Positions 16,944 through 26,981 of a stretch of 64,000 bases of DNA are shown here, piece after piece. The DNA comes from Candidatus Hydrogenedentota bacterium (lineage in GTDB: Bacteria > Hydrogenedentota > Hydrogenedentia > Hydrogenedentales > SLHB01), in assembly GCA_029552745.1 (NCBI GenBank), contig JAKPDK010000169.1, forward strand, positions 61,672 through 125,671, read 5' to 3'. A program made the translations under genes and the position numbers. Below the pieces are notes generated by a model. The model did no database searches. It saw only the letters and a program-made list of their open reading frames with translations, and was not told the DNA's origin. Position 1 is the stretch's first letter. Each line of letters opens with the position of its first letter.

Positions 16944-17966
16944 TCAAAAGATACTTCCGGTGTTCCGAACGATTTCTTCGGCGGCGTGCAGCAGTTCCAT
17001 CCAGCGGATGTTGTAATACTTAGGATTGTCAAAATCAGCGTTGATCCCGCGCTGGATTCGTGAGGCGATGTCGTGGACAGCCTCCGCAATCGTTACTTTG
17101 GGATGAAATCCGAGAACGCGTTCGGTTTTCTCGGTGGAGACCCGGTAATCCCGGACGGTTTGTGGGGTATCATCGAATTCGATGTCCACATCCACAAAAC
17201 CGGCAAGGGCATCTTTGACCTCATGCGCCAAGTCACGTATGCGATAATTACGGAAGGAGACGTTGAAAATCTGCCCGCCCACCTTATTCAGGTCGGCTTC
17301 AAGACAGGTTAGATAACACCGCGCTGTATCGTTAACATCCACCAGAGGACGCCACATCTCTCCTCGACAGAATAAGATGAGGCTTCCGCGCTGATGCGCC
17401 GTCTTCACGAACGTATTCACAACGAGGTCATAGCGCATACGGGGGCTCCAACCGTACACGGTGCCCTGACGCAAAATGATCGGCTGAAATCGCTCGTCGG
17501 CAAGGCGTAAAAGTGCCTCTTCGGCCTCTAGTTTGCTCAGGGCGTAGGCCGCTTTCGGCGAGACAGGTGCTTCCTCAGATAGAAGATCCGGATTACCGGA
17601 TAAACCTCTGTCATATATCGCGCAAGAAGAAGCGAAAATAAACCGACGCACGCCGCTTTGTTTCGCTAACCGGGCGACATATTCGGTACCGCCCGCGTTG
17701 ATTTCCCTGTTCGCCGTCGGATTGAACTCTGCCGTTGGATCGTTGCTCAAACCCGCAAGATGCAAAACGGCGGTGATCCCTTCGAAAGCCGATTGGTCAA
17801 GCTTCCGAATGTCGGAACGGACAATCTCTATCTGATTAAAGACGTCCCGCAGTACGTCCGTTCCAAAAAGGAACTTGTCTACAACGCGCACCCGAAAACC
17901 AGCGCGAAGCAAGTGGCGGACGGTTACCGCACCAATATATCCACCGCCGCCTGTTACTAAAATCAT
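16944..17966 (-). CDS. NAD-dependent epimerase/dehydratase
   Basis: 340 residues, extended short-chain dehydrogenase family acting on nucleotide sugars. Seen: N-terminal TGGGGYIG (NAD site), LHLAGLSNDP, SSCAIYD and the YALSK catalytic Tyr/Lys pair (Tyr-x3-Lys). The C-terminal half should bind the sugar nucleotide. AGGAACTC lies 5 bases before the ATG. It is the only gene in its direction here, convergent with skp. Likely role is making a sugar precursor for a cell-surface glycan; the substrate is unknown. Confidence 0.87.
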   Translation of the reverse strand: MILVTGGGGYIGAVTVRHLLRAGFRVRVVDKFLFGTDVLRDVFNQIEIVRSDIRKLDQSAFEGITAVLHLAGLSNDPTAEFNPTANREINAGGTEYVARLAKQSGVRRFIFASSCAIYDRGLSGNPDLLSEEAPVSPKAAYALSKLEAEEALLRLADERFQPIILRQGTVYGWSPRMRYDLVVNTFVKTAHQRGSLILFCRGEMWRPLVDVNDTARCYLTCLEADLNKVGGQIFNVSFRNYRIRDLAHEVKDALAGFVDVDIEFDDTPQTVRDYRVSTEKTERVLGFHPKVTIAEAVHDIASRIQRGINADFDNPKYYNIRWMELLHAAEEIVRNTGSIF

Positions 17967-18039
17967 AAAGAGTTCCTGTTAAGTGCCAAACGAAGCCCGC
18001 TTAGATGTGCGCGCCATTTGGACTGTGGAGGGAAAAAGT

Positions 18040-18228
18040 TCAGCTCCACGCCTTTATGAAAGCCTGAAATGACCGGTCGTAAGTCTTTTCGACGTCCGGC
18101 GGGAAGCAGCAACCCGGCAGTTGTTTCTTCTTAAGATGATACTGAAGACATTCGCAACATTTTCCCCGTCGGGAACAATCCATATACGTGCAAGTGCACT
18201 CAACTGTATTGGAGCAGTTCGGTGACAT
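18040..18228 (-). CDS. Cysteine-rich mini-protein (DUF6485-like)
   Basis: 62 residues with eight or more Cys in the order C...C-x-C...C....C-CEC...CC: VECTCTYMDCSRRGKCCECL, then a C-terminal PPDVEKTYDRSFQAFIK. This matches a family of small Cys-rich proteins of unknown function seen in many anaerobes; a bound metal or Fe-S cluster is plausible but not shown. ATG 18228 is chosen because the family begins a few residues before the first Cys and GGGAG lies 11 bases upstream. The longer open frame to 18318 has no family match. It precedes the GH38 homologue's 3' end only in map order; its own promoter lies at about 18268-18280. Confidence 0.75.
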   Translation of the reverse strand: MSPNCSNTVECTCTYMDCSRRGKCCECLQYHLKKKQLPGCCFPPDVEKTYDRSFQAFIKAWS

Positions 18229-18267
18229 AATTTCTGTTCTCCCTGTTCTCTCGTCGTCTTTTAAGGT

Positions 18268-18280
18268 CCTTATTATAAGG
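18268..18280 (-). promoter_or_regulatory. Palindromic -10-like site upstream of the Cys-rich mini-protein
   Basis: CCTTATTATAAGG is a perfect 13-base palindrome. On the minus strand it contains TATAAT about 40 bases before the mini-protein's ATG. No good -35 is seen, so it could be an operator, a promoter, or both. Confidence 0.3.
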
Positions 18281-18362
18281 TGCCGAAAACATGCTTCTCC
18301 ACAAAAGCATACATACACAAATAAGGACGGCTGTTATTCAAGAAATGCGCCGGGGCTCCGGT

Positions 18363-21149
18363 TCAGATCTGAAACTCAATAGTTACAATTTTCTTCTTAT
18401 CCACCTTGAGCCGAAGGGTATCACCTTCGGGCTCAAGTTTTTCTCTTCGCTCTTCGTTGAGATTGGTCAACCACGCCTTCTTGATTGGTTTCCAAACCTT
18501 GATGGAGCCTCTAACAGATTTATTCTCGGGATTAAACAAGCGAACCACATAACTATGCGGGCGGTCTTCGGCTCGTTTGAACGCTGTCAGTTGCAGGTTC
18601 CCGCCACGCAATTCCAAAAAACTCAAGTTCTTGGGTAATTTCCCTGGATGAGGACCCACTTGCGCCGACTCCAACGGGAGATTGAGTGCCTCTGCTTCAT
18701 CAAAGACACCGTGTGTCCAATCCCCCCGGTGCGGATAGATGGCGTACGTCCACTCATGAGGACCTATGCACTGAGCAAGTTCCATTTCCGGGTACACCTC
18801 CCACCGTCCGAATATGGGACAGTTGCGGTACGTAAACGCGCGGAACAGGGTAATCGCGAGACGCCTATCCGGAGTGTCCATCGCCTCATACTCACGGATA
18901 CCTGCATTGAGGACAGCAAAACCTTTCTCCCCATCTGATAAATCAACAAAGCGATACATCGGATATTGAGGATTGGGACGGCCGAAATACGCATTGCCCT
19001 CTTTTACATGGATGTCTCTGGAAACAACGTCAAACGCCACTTCCGCGTCGCTCCGATCCGTATTAAGACGAGTCGGAAACACCACACGCATCCGGTGATT
19101 GCGACAGGTGTTCACCAAGGATGTCGTCACATCGAGCCGTTTTTGGCCCGCCCGCAACGTGAAACGACTGGTAACTACGATCTCGCGTGTTTCTTTGGTG
19201 CGGGACGTATGGTTCATTTCTGCTTCACGGAATTGCGCGGTCAATTCTTGCTCGATTCCGGTGGGGATTTGCATGCGGTACTCCACACGCATACGCGCAA
19301 GCAAGGGACCCGCCTCTTCCAACGCAATCGTGACCGGGAAACCGTGCGACGTAATCGTACGGTTTTCATCCGGCTCCATGTGGATCCAAGAATGGCCTGT
19401 TTCCCCTGTGTCCTCGATATAATGCAGACCCCGGTACGTATGGCCGGTCTCTTTGTGCAACAAATCAAACGTGCCGTCGCTCTGGAACACGACGCGCAAG
19501 TGTTCGTTCTCCAACGTATTGGTTTCGGGCGCCAAGGTTCCCGGGACATAATCAAACTTATTCTGCCGAACGATGTGGAAGGTCTTGTAACCGTATGCCG
19601 GCACCTCCCCCACTTCGACATGACATAACACCCGCTCGGAAGGCAATTCGATCGAAATATCCTGCAAGTTACGCACGAGACTCGCCCATGGGAACCGCTC
19701 TTTGATCTGAATCCGGTGTTTGAGTTTCCCGTCAGGGCTGGTGATAGCAAACGCTTCGTAATCCATCTTGTATGGCATATCGATATAACACGAAATCACA
19801 CCCGTTCGGGGACGCGGGGATGAGTTGAATACGGTTAGCACGGAGTCACGAGCCGAAAGGTCGGAATTGTCTACCTGAATCTGCACGGCTTGCATGCCGC
19901 GACGCGCCAACCCCTCGCTAATGATATCTACCTGCTCATAGCGGAACATGGAATCCTTTTCCATCTGGTCGATGCCGGCTCCCGTGAGGGTATCATGCGG
20001 ATGGTTCTGAAGAAGCATTTTCCAAGCGCGGTCCAAGGCGGTCTTCAAATACTCTCCGCCGACCATCATGCCGATAGCGCTCCAAGGTTCCGCAAAACGC
20101 TGCAAATTGATCTCAGCACGGTGATTGGCACGCCGCAAACGCGTCCTCGCGCTGATCACGTCGCCCATCAAGTGCGTCCATTTCCCGGTAGAACCCGGAT
20201 CACGACTCTCCCCTCGCAGTACCGTCGGGTTTTTGACCTCTCGGCGCATAGCGTCCATATATTCTTGCAGGCTGGAAAATTTGATCTCGTGTTCCGGCAA
20301 GAGTTTCTGGCATAGGCGCATGATCTCCGTCTCTTTGGGATCTGGATTCGAGGTGTCAAAACCTTGCATACAACAGATGTGACGCGTCGTAAAATGCTTG
20401 GATTCGTCACGCACCAGCTTGAGAAGCTGCTCTCGAATCGGCGCCTCATTCCACTGCTTCTTCTCATCATCTAAAACGTAGTAATGTTCCCGCGGACGGT
20501 GGCTTCCCGCCCAGCGAAACGGCGCCGCGCCTCGATCCCAATCATAGAAAGCAAAAACGTCATCGGACCCGTATCGCAACACACGGTATACATAAATGTA
20601 ATAGCTGAATCGACTCATGCAGCCGAACCGCATTCCCAAGACGCGGGAACCGTCCGGTCCTTCCAAAATAAACTCACTATGCGGCGTGTTGATGCCCCGA
20701 TAAAAAATGATGGTATCAATGTCAAAGCCGTTATAGATCTGGGGCATTTGAGAAGTCTGCCCGTAACCAAACGGCGTATAGCCACATTTCGATACCTTCC
20801 CCAACGATGCCGCCACCCGATGTCCCACCACAAGATTTCGCACCAGCGATTCGCCGCTAACAAGGTATTCTTCCGGCAGCGAATACCACGGACCGATGAT
20901 CAGCCGACCCGACTTTACATGCTTTTCTACGAGCGGGCGCTTTTCCGGACGAAGTTCTAAGTAATCCTCAACACACAAGGTTTGAGAATCCATGAGAAAC
21001 GAGTGAAACTCTTGGTCTGTCTCTAATAAATCAAGTAACTCGTCCATGAACTTCAACAAGAGAAGACGGGTCTCTTCAAAAGGATAACTCCACTCTCTGT
21101 CCCAGTGAGAGTTGCTGATGACGTGAATAACTTTCCGTTCCTCGGACAT
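18363..21149 (-). CDS. GH38 alpha-mannosidase homologue lacking the nucleophile Asp
   Basis: 928 residues, full-length for bacterial GH38. Seen: N-terminal SHWDREW (H15, D17; zinc and substrate site), the helix-bundle middle (MLLQNHPHDTLTGAGID) and the beta-rich C-terminal domains. At the position of the family's PDxFG nucleophile the gene reads GYTPFGYGQTSQMPQ, so residue 127 is Phe rather than Asp; the codon is plainly TTT. No frameshift is visible and flanking residues (QTSQMP) are conserved. It may be inactive, use another residue, or have a new specificity. No signal peptide. AGGAGGGG precedes the ATG. Confidence 0.85.
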   Translation of the reverse strand: MSEERKVIHVISNSHWDREWSYPFEETRLLLLKFMDELLDLLETDQEFHSFLMDSQTLCVEDYLELRPEKRPLVEKHVKSGRLIIGPWYSLPEEYLVSGESLVRNLVVGHRVAASLGKVSKCGYTPFGYGQTSQMPQIYNGFDIDTIIFYRGINTPHSEFILEGPDGSRVLGMRFGCMSRFSYYIYVYRVLRYGSDDVFAFYDWDRGAAPFRWAGSHRPREHYYVLDDEKKQWNEAPIREQLLKLVRDESKHFTTRHICCMQGFDTSNPDPKETEIMRLCQKLLPEHEIKFSSLQEYMDAMRREVKNPTVLRGESRDPGSTGKWTHLMGDVISARTRLRRANHRAEINLQRFAEPWSAIGMMVGGEYLKTALDRAWKMLLQNHPHDTLTGAGIDQMEKDSMFRYEQVDIISEGLARRGMQAVQIQVDNSDLSARDSVLTVFNSSPRPRTGVISCYIDMPYKMDYEAFAITSPDGKLKHRIQIKERFPWASLVRNLQDISIELPSERVLCHVEVGEVPAYGYKTFHIVRQNKFDYVPGTLAPETNTLENEHLRVVFQSDGTFDLLHKETGHTYRGLHYIEDTGETGHSWIHMEPDENRTITSHGFPVTIALEEAGPLLARMRVEYRMQIPTGIEQELTAQFREAEMNHTSRTKETREIVVTSRFTLRAGQKRLDVTTSLVNTCRNHRMRVVFPTRLNTDRSDAEVAFDVVSRDIHVKEGNAYFGRPNPQYPMYRFVDLSDGEKGFAVLNAGIREYEAMDTPDRRLAITLFRAFTYRNCPIFGRWEVYPEMELAQCIGPHEWTYAIYPHRGDWTHGVFDEAEALNLPLESAQVGPHPGKLPKNLSFLELRGGNLQLTAFKRAEDRPHSYVVRLFNPENKSVRGSIKVWKPIKKAWLTNLNEERREKLEPEGDTLRLKVDKKKIVTIEFQI

Positions 21150-21243
21150 GATTTCCCCTCCTGATGGGCACTACACATCGATAATTTCTGACTCTGCCAC
21201 CCGCGATTTTAGCATAGTCAGTCAAGGATAAGGCAAAGAAGCA

Positions 21244-22245
21244 CTACGAAGTCGAACTCGTTGGAACAAAAGGACACTCGTCACAGGACTTTTTCGGATG
21301 CGCCAACGTGTCCGGAGAAAACTTGTCGTTCGTGCTCAGGGCAACCGCGGCAACCTTTTCCACCTGAAGTTGTAACTCCTCCATTTCGTCCTCAAAAAGA
21401 CGCAATAATTCAACAAACCCATGCGACGCGCTTTCATGCTCTGCGTATTTTCTGCGAGCATCGGCAACATAATCCCGCAGAACACGGCAGTCATTCCACC
21501 GGCCAAGAACCTCTTGTAACTTCTTCAACGACCGGACGTAGGTTTTCAGTGCTTTACCGAAAAGTTCCTCGTATAGTTCACAGGTATACCTCAGTTTCTT
21601 GAGGCGAATACGAATATTATGTAACTCCGTTTCGCCGCGATGACCGAGCCAAGCACGGTAAGCCAAACACAGCTTTTCCCTTTGGCGGGTTATCGAACGG
21701 ATGGCTCGTTCTACCAGGCATCGGTTGCCCGGCTTCGCGTCACGAACGAGTTGCTTGAGAAGGGTCCTAATACGTTGGTCGGTAAGGATTCCACAAGCCG
21801 TCGTCACTCCTTTCGACGCCGCCCGACGCAGCCCCCGCATATGCCGTAACGTCAAATTGGCAGCGGCACGCGCGGAACCTTTCAACGAGTTTCGGCGCTG
21901 AACCATAAGGCTGATGCTAACATCCAGCTCCCGCGCCTTACCCAATTGGCGCGTGATTTCCCGCATCGGGTCATAAACCATTCGGTAGGTAGACTTTGGA
22001 AAGGCACGACGCAGTTCTCTCAATGCAACCCGAGTTCGGCGAGAAGCCACCCGAAGATCATGGATTCCATCCATATCTTGTTGTGAGGCCGCACGTACCG
22101 TTCGAAACAGCGCTCGCATGTGTTTACGCACGACATGCGCAGCCTTTGTCCGCATCGCGCGGCATTGCACTTTAGGCTTTGGAACGGCATCAGGTAACGC
22201 GGAAAACAAAAGAAATCCGACAAGAGAAGATGAAGATTGCGCCAT
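21244..22245 (-). CDS. CHAD domain protein
   Basis: 333 residues. CHAD domains are helical bundles with conserved His and basic residues that bind inorganic polyphosphate. Seen: VRKHMRALF, the signature HDLRVASRRTRVALREL, and in the second repeat ELHNIRIRLKKLRYTCELYEELF with LQEVLGRWNDCRVLRDY. No CYTH triphosphatase domain is fused. The N-terminal ~30 residues are hydrophobic but short. The upstream GGAGAG fits the ATG at 22245. It lies after the GH38 homologue start by 94 bases on the same strand; no functional link is apparent. Confidence 0.85.
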   Translation of the reverse strand: MAQSSSSLVGFLLFSALPDAVPKPKVQCRAMRTKAAHVVRKHMRALFRTVRAASQQDMDGIHDLRVASRRTRVALRELRRAFPKSTYRMVYDPMREITRQLGKARELDVSISLMVQRRNSLKGSARAAANLTLRHMRGLRRAASKGVTTACGILTDQRIRTLLKQLVRDAKPGNRCLVERAIRSITRQREKLCLAYRAWLGHRGETELHNIRIRLKKLRYTCELYEELFGKALKTYVRSLKKLQEVLGRWNDCRVLRDYVADARRKYAEHESASHGFVELLRLFEDEMEELQLQVEKVAAVALSTNDKFSPDTLAHPKKSCDECPFVPTSSTS

Positions 22246-22386
22246 TTCCCACTCTCCTCAACCTCATTATCGACCGACAAAACCTTACAAGTCAATCAGC
22301 TGCATTCGTCTTGCACGCTTACACATTCTCCTGGCTCTTGTAAGGGACTCCTATAAACACGCTGAGTTAGAGTCTTAAGCGGCAAT

Positions 22387-22776
22387 CAAGTGTGCACCCC
22401 CGCACTGTCATGGCGCACATTGCCGTTAGGCACGACGTGCCCCCTTAGTCCCCCGCGTACGGGGGATTGGCCCAGACACCTCCCCTTCCGGAAGAGCCCG
22501 CCTTAGCCCCCCGCATGCGGGGGATGCAAGAGGGGCTGAAGCCTCTGCAGGGGATAGAAAACCGCCCCTGTCATTGCGAGGAGTGCCGTCAGGCACGACG
22601 CGGCTATCCCCTTAGGCATCCGGAGATTACCCCGACCTCTGCCCTGCGTCCCCTTGCGCTACGCGGGCAAGGGGATTGCTTCGTCGTTTCGAAGACTCGC
22701 TACTCGCAACGACAACCGGGCATATAAGCCCGGGCTACGTCCTCGATGCAGTGCCAAAGGCTTGTCAACTTAGGCA
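22387..22776. mobile_element. MITE-like element copy 3 (left end missing)
   Basis: Fills the 623-base gap between the CHAD gene and the next gene. The palindromic core is 22570-22713. Two GC-rich palindromes lie at about 22448-22466 and 22507-22524 (CCCCCGCATGCGGGGG type), shared with copy 6. The right end GTGCCAAAGGCTTGTCAACTTA ends near 22776, split as in the other copies. The left inverted repeat is not recognisable. Confidence 0.55.
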
Positions 22777-22868
22777 TTTACGTCGAATTCCCCCACAATG
22801 AATGTGCTCCAAATGAATTCTTTGATTCTGCAATGCGATCCGGGCAATCGGTTTGAGAGCAACGCCAA

Positions 22869-25370
22869 TCAGTTCCTAAGCAGCCACACCTCAGCCACCT
22901 GCGTGCCGCGTCCCGTGATGCGTTGCCATGTGAGTTCCAGGGAACCGTCCTCGGTTGCTTCGCGTGGAATGGGAAACTCGAGTGGTGTGACAGCAGGCTC
23001 AGGTTCGTCCTCCCCGGTTACGACCTGGGCCGCCTTATCGCCAGTGTTCGTATAGCGGACCCCGTCGACGGTATGGCCGTACGCGCCATGGATTTCGTAC
23101 AGGCCATCCGCAACAAGTCGAACGGTGGCGTTGTAACGGCCGAGGTACGTGACGCGAACGCGATACGTACTGCCAGCGTCAAGTCCTTCGTAGCGCAACA
23201 CCAAAGGGGTCTGATAAAGCGCCTCGCTGACGTCGAACCAAGAGAGCCGGTACGGTTCGCCATTATCGCGCGTGTGGTCTTCCCGCGGGGTGGTGACTCC
23301 TGCCGGGTCGTCCCACAAAGGCTTGGGCTTCACGATATGAGGTTGTTTGAACGCACATCCAAGGTCGTCGTAAAACCCGCCAGGACCCGCGTCTTCCCAA
23401 TCGGCTACCCGCGCAAGACGATGCAGACGGATGTCTCCCGATATCGGACCATCCGGCATCGACGCGCTGACCTCGCCAGCAAGAATGGCGTCGAACTCGT
23501 GTTCCATCCAGAGTTTGTTGTTCAACGGGGTATCGAGAAACTCGAGTACGGCGCCCCGTTCCGAATTCTTGGCTTTATAATTCTTTACGTCCAACTGCGC
23601 ACCGATGCTTTCGAATAGCTGGGCACCGAGTTCCAGGATGCGCGCCTTCAGGGGGGTTGTCGTCTCGTCCTGATCCGGCTCCGCCAGAATCGCACGGGCG
23701 GCCTCAATGGCGTTTTCCACCCCCATATCCGCGGCCCGACGCAGCACGGCGCACGCGCGTTTCTCGATGTCGTTGGCTTTCAGCAGGCGCAGCCGCGTGT
23801 AGTGATCGTAGTAAGCGCGGAGTAAACACTCCTGAAACCACCAGTTGGTCAATAGTGTTTCATCCGCGCCGTCTTCGAGTTTCTTCCAGAGCCGGAAGGT
23901 TTCTTCAACACCCTCATTTTCTGCCAAAGAACCCTCGAAGTTTCGTTCCAACATGTAGATGCCGGCCCGCACCTGTTCGGCAATGTCCCACCTGAAGAAA
24001 AAGCGCGCGTAGTCGAGCATAATATCATCTACACTACGGTCCGGATCCCAACCGAGGGCAGTCCAAACGACTTTGTTTACGTCGTCGCCGACTCCGTCAG
24101 AGTAGGTGACGAACCCGTCGCAGTACTCGGCAAAAAGGTTATGGATCCGCGCTTGGCCTCTGGGTCGAGGCGCAAAGGGCTCGCGGCCCAGCGTTCGTGC
24201 AAGCGCTCGATCCCACCCCGGCACAGGGTATTGGGCACGAACACAGTGCCCGATGTCGGGGTAGCGCCGGATAGGATAGCGGTCGGGGGTGCGGGCACGC
24301 TGTTCGCTTGCCAGGATGCGCGTCCATGCGCCGTAGACCACGCCGGTAACCCAATCAGGTTCCTCCCGCTGCAGGTAATCAAAAAACCAGTTGTTCTGTT
24401 CGGGGTCAAAGCCCTGGTTTGACACCCAGACGCCGACATTGGGATGAATCTTGCGGGCTTCTTCGGCAAAACGGCCTGTCCATTGCAGCATCAAATCCGG
24501 CCGGCGGAACTCACTGCTGCCGTCGCCCCCGGTGGCATAGATGTGATCCAAGTGGGGAAACGCACGGAGCGGAGCCAGCCTTCGCTCCAAGGTCCATTCG
24601 AGTTCCTCGTCCGATTCTCCTGTGCCACCCAGCGCTGATGTAAATAGCCACAGATCATAACCATACTCTTCACAAATGCGGGACCATGCCGCAGCCATCT
24701 CGCCCTTGCTCACCTTGGCGTGCGGACCGTCCCGTTCATCCGGATCTCCGAACGATGTGGTCTCAAAACTATTGGCGCCGAACACGGCAAGTTCGCGCAT
24801 GTACTGCTCGTAGACTTCTGGTGTCCAAGCGTCGTAACAGTGGGAAAGGCTCCGAAATCCAATTTGATGCCCGCGGTAAGGATAGCGCGGCGCGGTGGAT
24901 ATGCGGTAATTCGCAGGGAGTTCAATTCTCCCGGGCGCCATGCGAAGTACGAGAAGCAATCGGCCTGTGGCAAAAAGAACTCCACGTTGATCCCGTCCCG
25001 CAAGCACCACGACCGGCTGTGCGCCATCGGTATGGACGCCGATGGCAAAACCTTCCGCTTTCTCGGGCACGTTAAGACTTGTGACAAAATCCTGAAGGTC
25101 TGCCGGGAGTTTGTCGACGCGGCCCAAAAGGATGAGGGGAACATGATCGCCAGGCTTCTCAGCGGCACACGGCAAGGTAATGTCGGTACGTTTTGCAATC
25201 TCTTCGACAAGCATGCGAGCGGCAGTTTTCACAACTCGGTTCTCGTCGTACGTGACAATGACAGCTTTCCTTAAGTCAACGGTGTCTGCTGCTGCCCACG
25301 AAGCAAAGGACGAAAGAATATAAAGCATGAGAACACAAATAGCGCAGCGAAAACATACCGAACTCCCCAT
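22869..25370 (-). CDS. Secreted glycosidase-like protein (alpha-glucuronidase/hexosaminidase-type N-terminus)
   Basis: 833 residues. A signal peptide (residues 1 to ~28, ending SWAAA) is followed by a domain like the N-terminal alpha/beta domain shared by GH20, GH67 and GH84 enzymes (AARMLVEEIAKRTDI, ILLGRVD, VVVLAGRDQRGVLFATGRLL). RYPYRGHQIGFRSLSHCYDAW then leads into a TIM-barrel-like region (residues ~165-480). A C-terminal beta-rich region (~660-833) may bind carbohydrate. I cannot name the catalytic residues. The coding sequence looks more GC-rich than its neighbours. AAGGAG lies 7 bases before the ATG. It lies downstream of a sulfatase gene on the same strand. Confidence 0.7.
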   Translation of the reverse strand: MGSSVCFRCAICVLMLYILSSFASWAAADTVDLRKAVIVTYDENRVVKTAARMLVEEIAKRTDITLPCAAEKPGDHVPLILLGRVDKLPADLQDFVTSLNVPEKAEGFAIGVHTDGAQPVVVLAGRDQRGVLFATGRLLLVLRMAPGRIELPANYRISTAPRYPYRGHQIGFRSLSHCYDAWTPEVYEQYMRELAVFGANSFETTSFGDPDERDGPHAKVSKGEMAAAWSRICEEYGYDLWLFTSALGGTGESDEELEWTLERRLAPLRAFPHLDHIYATGGDGSSEFRRPDLMLQWTGRFAEEARKIHPNVGVWVSNQGFDPEQNNWFFDYLQREEPDWVTGVVYGAWTRILASEQRARTPDRYPIRRYPDIGHCVRAQYPVPGWDRALARTLGREPFAPRPRGQARIHNLFAEYCDGFVTYSDGVGDDVNKVVWTALGWDPDRSVDDIMLDYARFFFRWDIAEQVRAGIYMLERNFEGSLAENEGVEETFRLWKKLEDGADETLLTNWWFQECLLRAYYDHYTRLRLLKANDIEKRACAVLRRAADMGVENAIEAARAILAEPDQDETTTPLKARILELGAQLFESIGAQLDVKNYKAKNSERGAVLEFLDTPLNNKLWMEHEFDAILAGEVSASMPDGPISGDIRLHRLARVADWEDAGPGGFYDDLGCAFKQPHIVKPKPLWDDPAGVTTPREDHTRDNGEPYRLSWFDVSEALYQTPLVLRYEGLDAGSTYRVRVTYLGRYNATVRLVADGLYEIHGAYGHTVDGVRYTNTGDKAAQVVTGEDEPEPAVTPLEFPIPREATEDGSLELTWQRITGRGTQVAEVWLLRN

Positions 25371-25523
25371 GACAAACTCCTTTTATCTTGTCAGATTCAC
25401 ACTGAGTTTTTATCCCCTGTTGTTTGTCAAATAAAAGCCGTGATAGTGGAGCATCAGCTACTTAGCGCAGCGCGACAGACTAACGTGAAATTCACACCTC
25501 TCATCCCCGGTCAATTCTGGGGG

Positions 25524-26981
25524 TCATTTCCCTTCCTTAGCCCACGCCTTCATCTGCGCGATATTTCTCTGCATGGTCTGGATATATTCGGGCTCGTTCT
25601 TGCGAGATTCCAGATACACGGCCATATCGGCATCGTAGACCTCTTCGGTTTCTGGCGTTTGCCCCTGGTCATTCGTTTCGCGAATCCAGGAATCAAGGAT
25701 TCCGCGCAAATCAGCCAGGGTCTCCGAGTATGCGGGATCATCGGCTAAGTTCGTCAGTTCCCAAGGGTCGGTCTTTCTGTCGTAAAGCTCTTCTCGGGGA
25801 CGCGGCACGGTGAAGAACCGTTCCGCCGGGTGGCCGGCCAGCTTTCCTTCTGCATACAGCTCCCGTAACCGTTTCACAATTTCCTTACTATCTTTGTATG
25901 CGTTTGGCTGCAAATGGGGACGGTCCGGATAGAAATTACGGATGTAGGTAAACCTTCCCTTCCGAACACTTCGCAAGCGATCGACCGTCTCATCACAACG
26001 ATCACGCGCGGAGATCACAAATTCGCGAAGGTGCGCATTTGGTCCGAAAAGCGGACGGCTTTCCATGTGTTCGGAAATAGCTATCCCCGCAAAATACAAC
26101 GAAGTCGCCGCGATATCGATATGGGCAACCCATTCACGGCGTATGTTTCCCCCAGAAATGCGTCCGGGCGCCCAGACAATAAGGGGAACATGCGTCCCTT
26201 CCTCATAGAGAAATTGCTTGCCACGAATATGGCTTATCCCGTGGTCCGTGGTGAAAAACACGACCGTATTTCTTAAATGTCCGTCGGCTTCGAGACGGCT
26301 CAAGATCTTGCCCACCTCCTTGTCCACGTACATGACGGAATTGAGATACTGCGCCCAGTCTTCGCGCATCACCGCATCGCCGGGGTAGTACGGCGGCAAC
26401 ACGACCTTATGTGGCGACACCGGATGCTCAACGCTCGCGCTCCGGAACTTCCCACCACGCAACTGAAACTGCATGAAGAAGGGTTGGCCCGGCGCGGCAC
26501 CGCTGTAATCGGTACCGTTATAGAGGTCTTCTGGGTAATTGAAGTTGTAGTCCGTCTTCCCCTGGTTTTTGGCTTCGGAGTCTGCTCCGTTACAGACGTA
26601 GTATCCTGCATCCTTGAAATACTCCGGAATGGGACGTACTGGCGTCGGCAAATCATGCTTTATCGTACCCCTGAAACTGCGATGGTTATGTGCTCCTATG
26701 GTCGTCTGATACATACCCGTGATAAGGGCCGAACGGCTGGGGGAACACACGGGGCAGGTAACATAGACTGCATCGAATACTACACCTTCGCGGGCTAACC
26801 GGTCCACATTCGGCGTCTTGACTAGTGGCTCGCCCTGATACCCGAAATGACATGATATGTCCTCAGCAATAATCCATACGATGTTTGGCCGTGTTTGGGA
26901 CGCCCAAGCATTGTAGAGCGAACCGCCGAACAACGTCAGCGCTCCAGCGCTGCTGGCCTTCAGAAAAGTTCTTCTGCGCAT
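25524..26981 (-). CDS. Tat-exported sulfatase
   Basis: 485 residues of the type I formylglycine-dependent sulfatase family, which removes sulfate esters (or N-sulfate) from glycans. The N-terminal MRRRTFLKASSAGALTLFGG is a twin-arginine signal. C79 in CPVCSPSRSALITG is the residue to be converted to formylglycine. Metal ligands are in IAEDISCHFG and FTTDHG. ATG 26981 is chosen because the Tat signal starts there; an upstream in-frame start adds 17 uncharacteristic residues. No formylglycine-generating enzyme gene is in the window. It runs 154 bases upstream of the secreted glycosidase-like gene, suggesting joint action on a sulfated polysaccharide. Confidence 0.9.
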   Translation of the reverse strand: MRRRTFLKASSAGALTLFGGSLYNAWASQTRPNIVWIIAEDISCHFGYQGEPLVKTPNVDRLAREGVVFDAVYVTCPVCSPSRSALITGMYQTTIGAHNHRSFRGTIKHDLPTPVRPIPEYFKDAGYYVCNGADSEAKNQGKTDYNFNYPEDLYNGTDYSGAAPGQPFFMQFQLRGGKFRSASVEHPVSPHKVVLPPYYPGDAVMREDWAQYLNSVMYVDKEVGKILSRLEADGHLRNTVVFFTTDHGISHIRGKQFLYEEGTHVPLIVWAPGRISGGNIRREWVAHIDIAATSLYFAGIAISEHMESRPLFGPNAHLREFVISARDRCDETVDRLRSVRKGRFTYIRNFYPDRPHLQPNAYKDSKEIVKRLRELYAEGKLAGHPAERFFTVPRPREELYDRKTDPWELTNLADDPAYSETLADLRGILDSWIRETNDQGQTPETEEVYDADMAVYLESRKNEPEYIQTMQRNIAQMKAWAKEGK

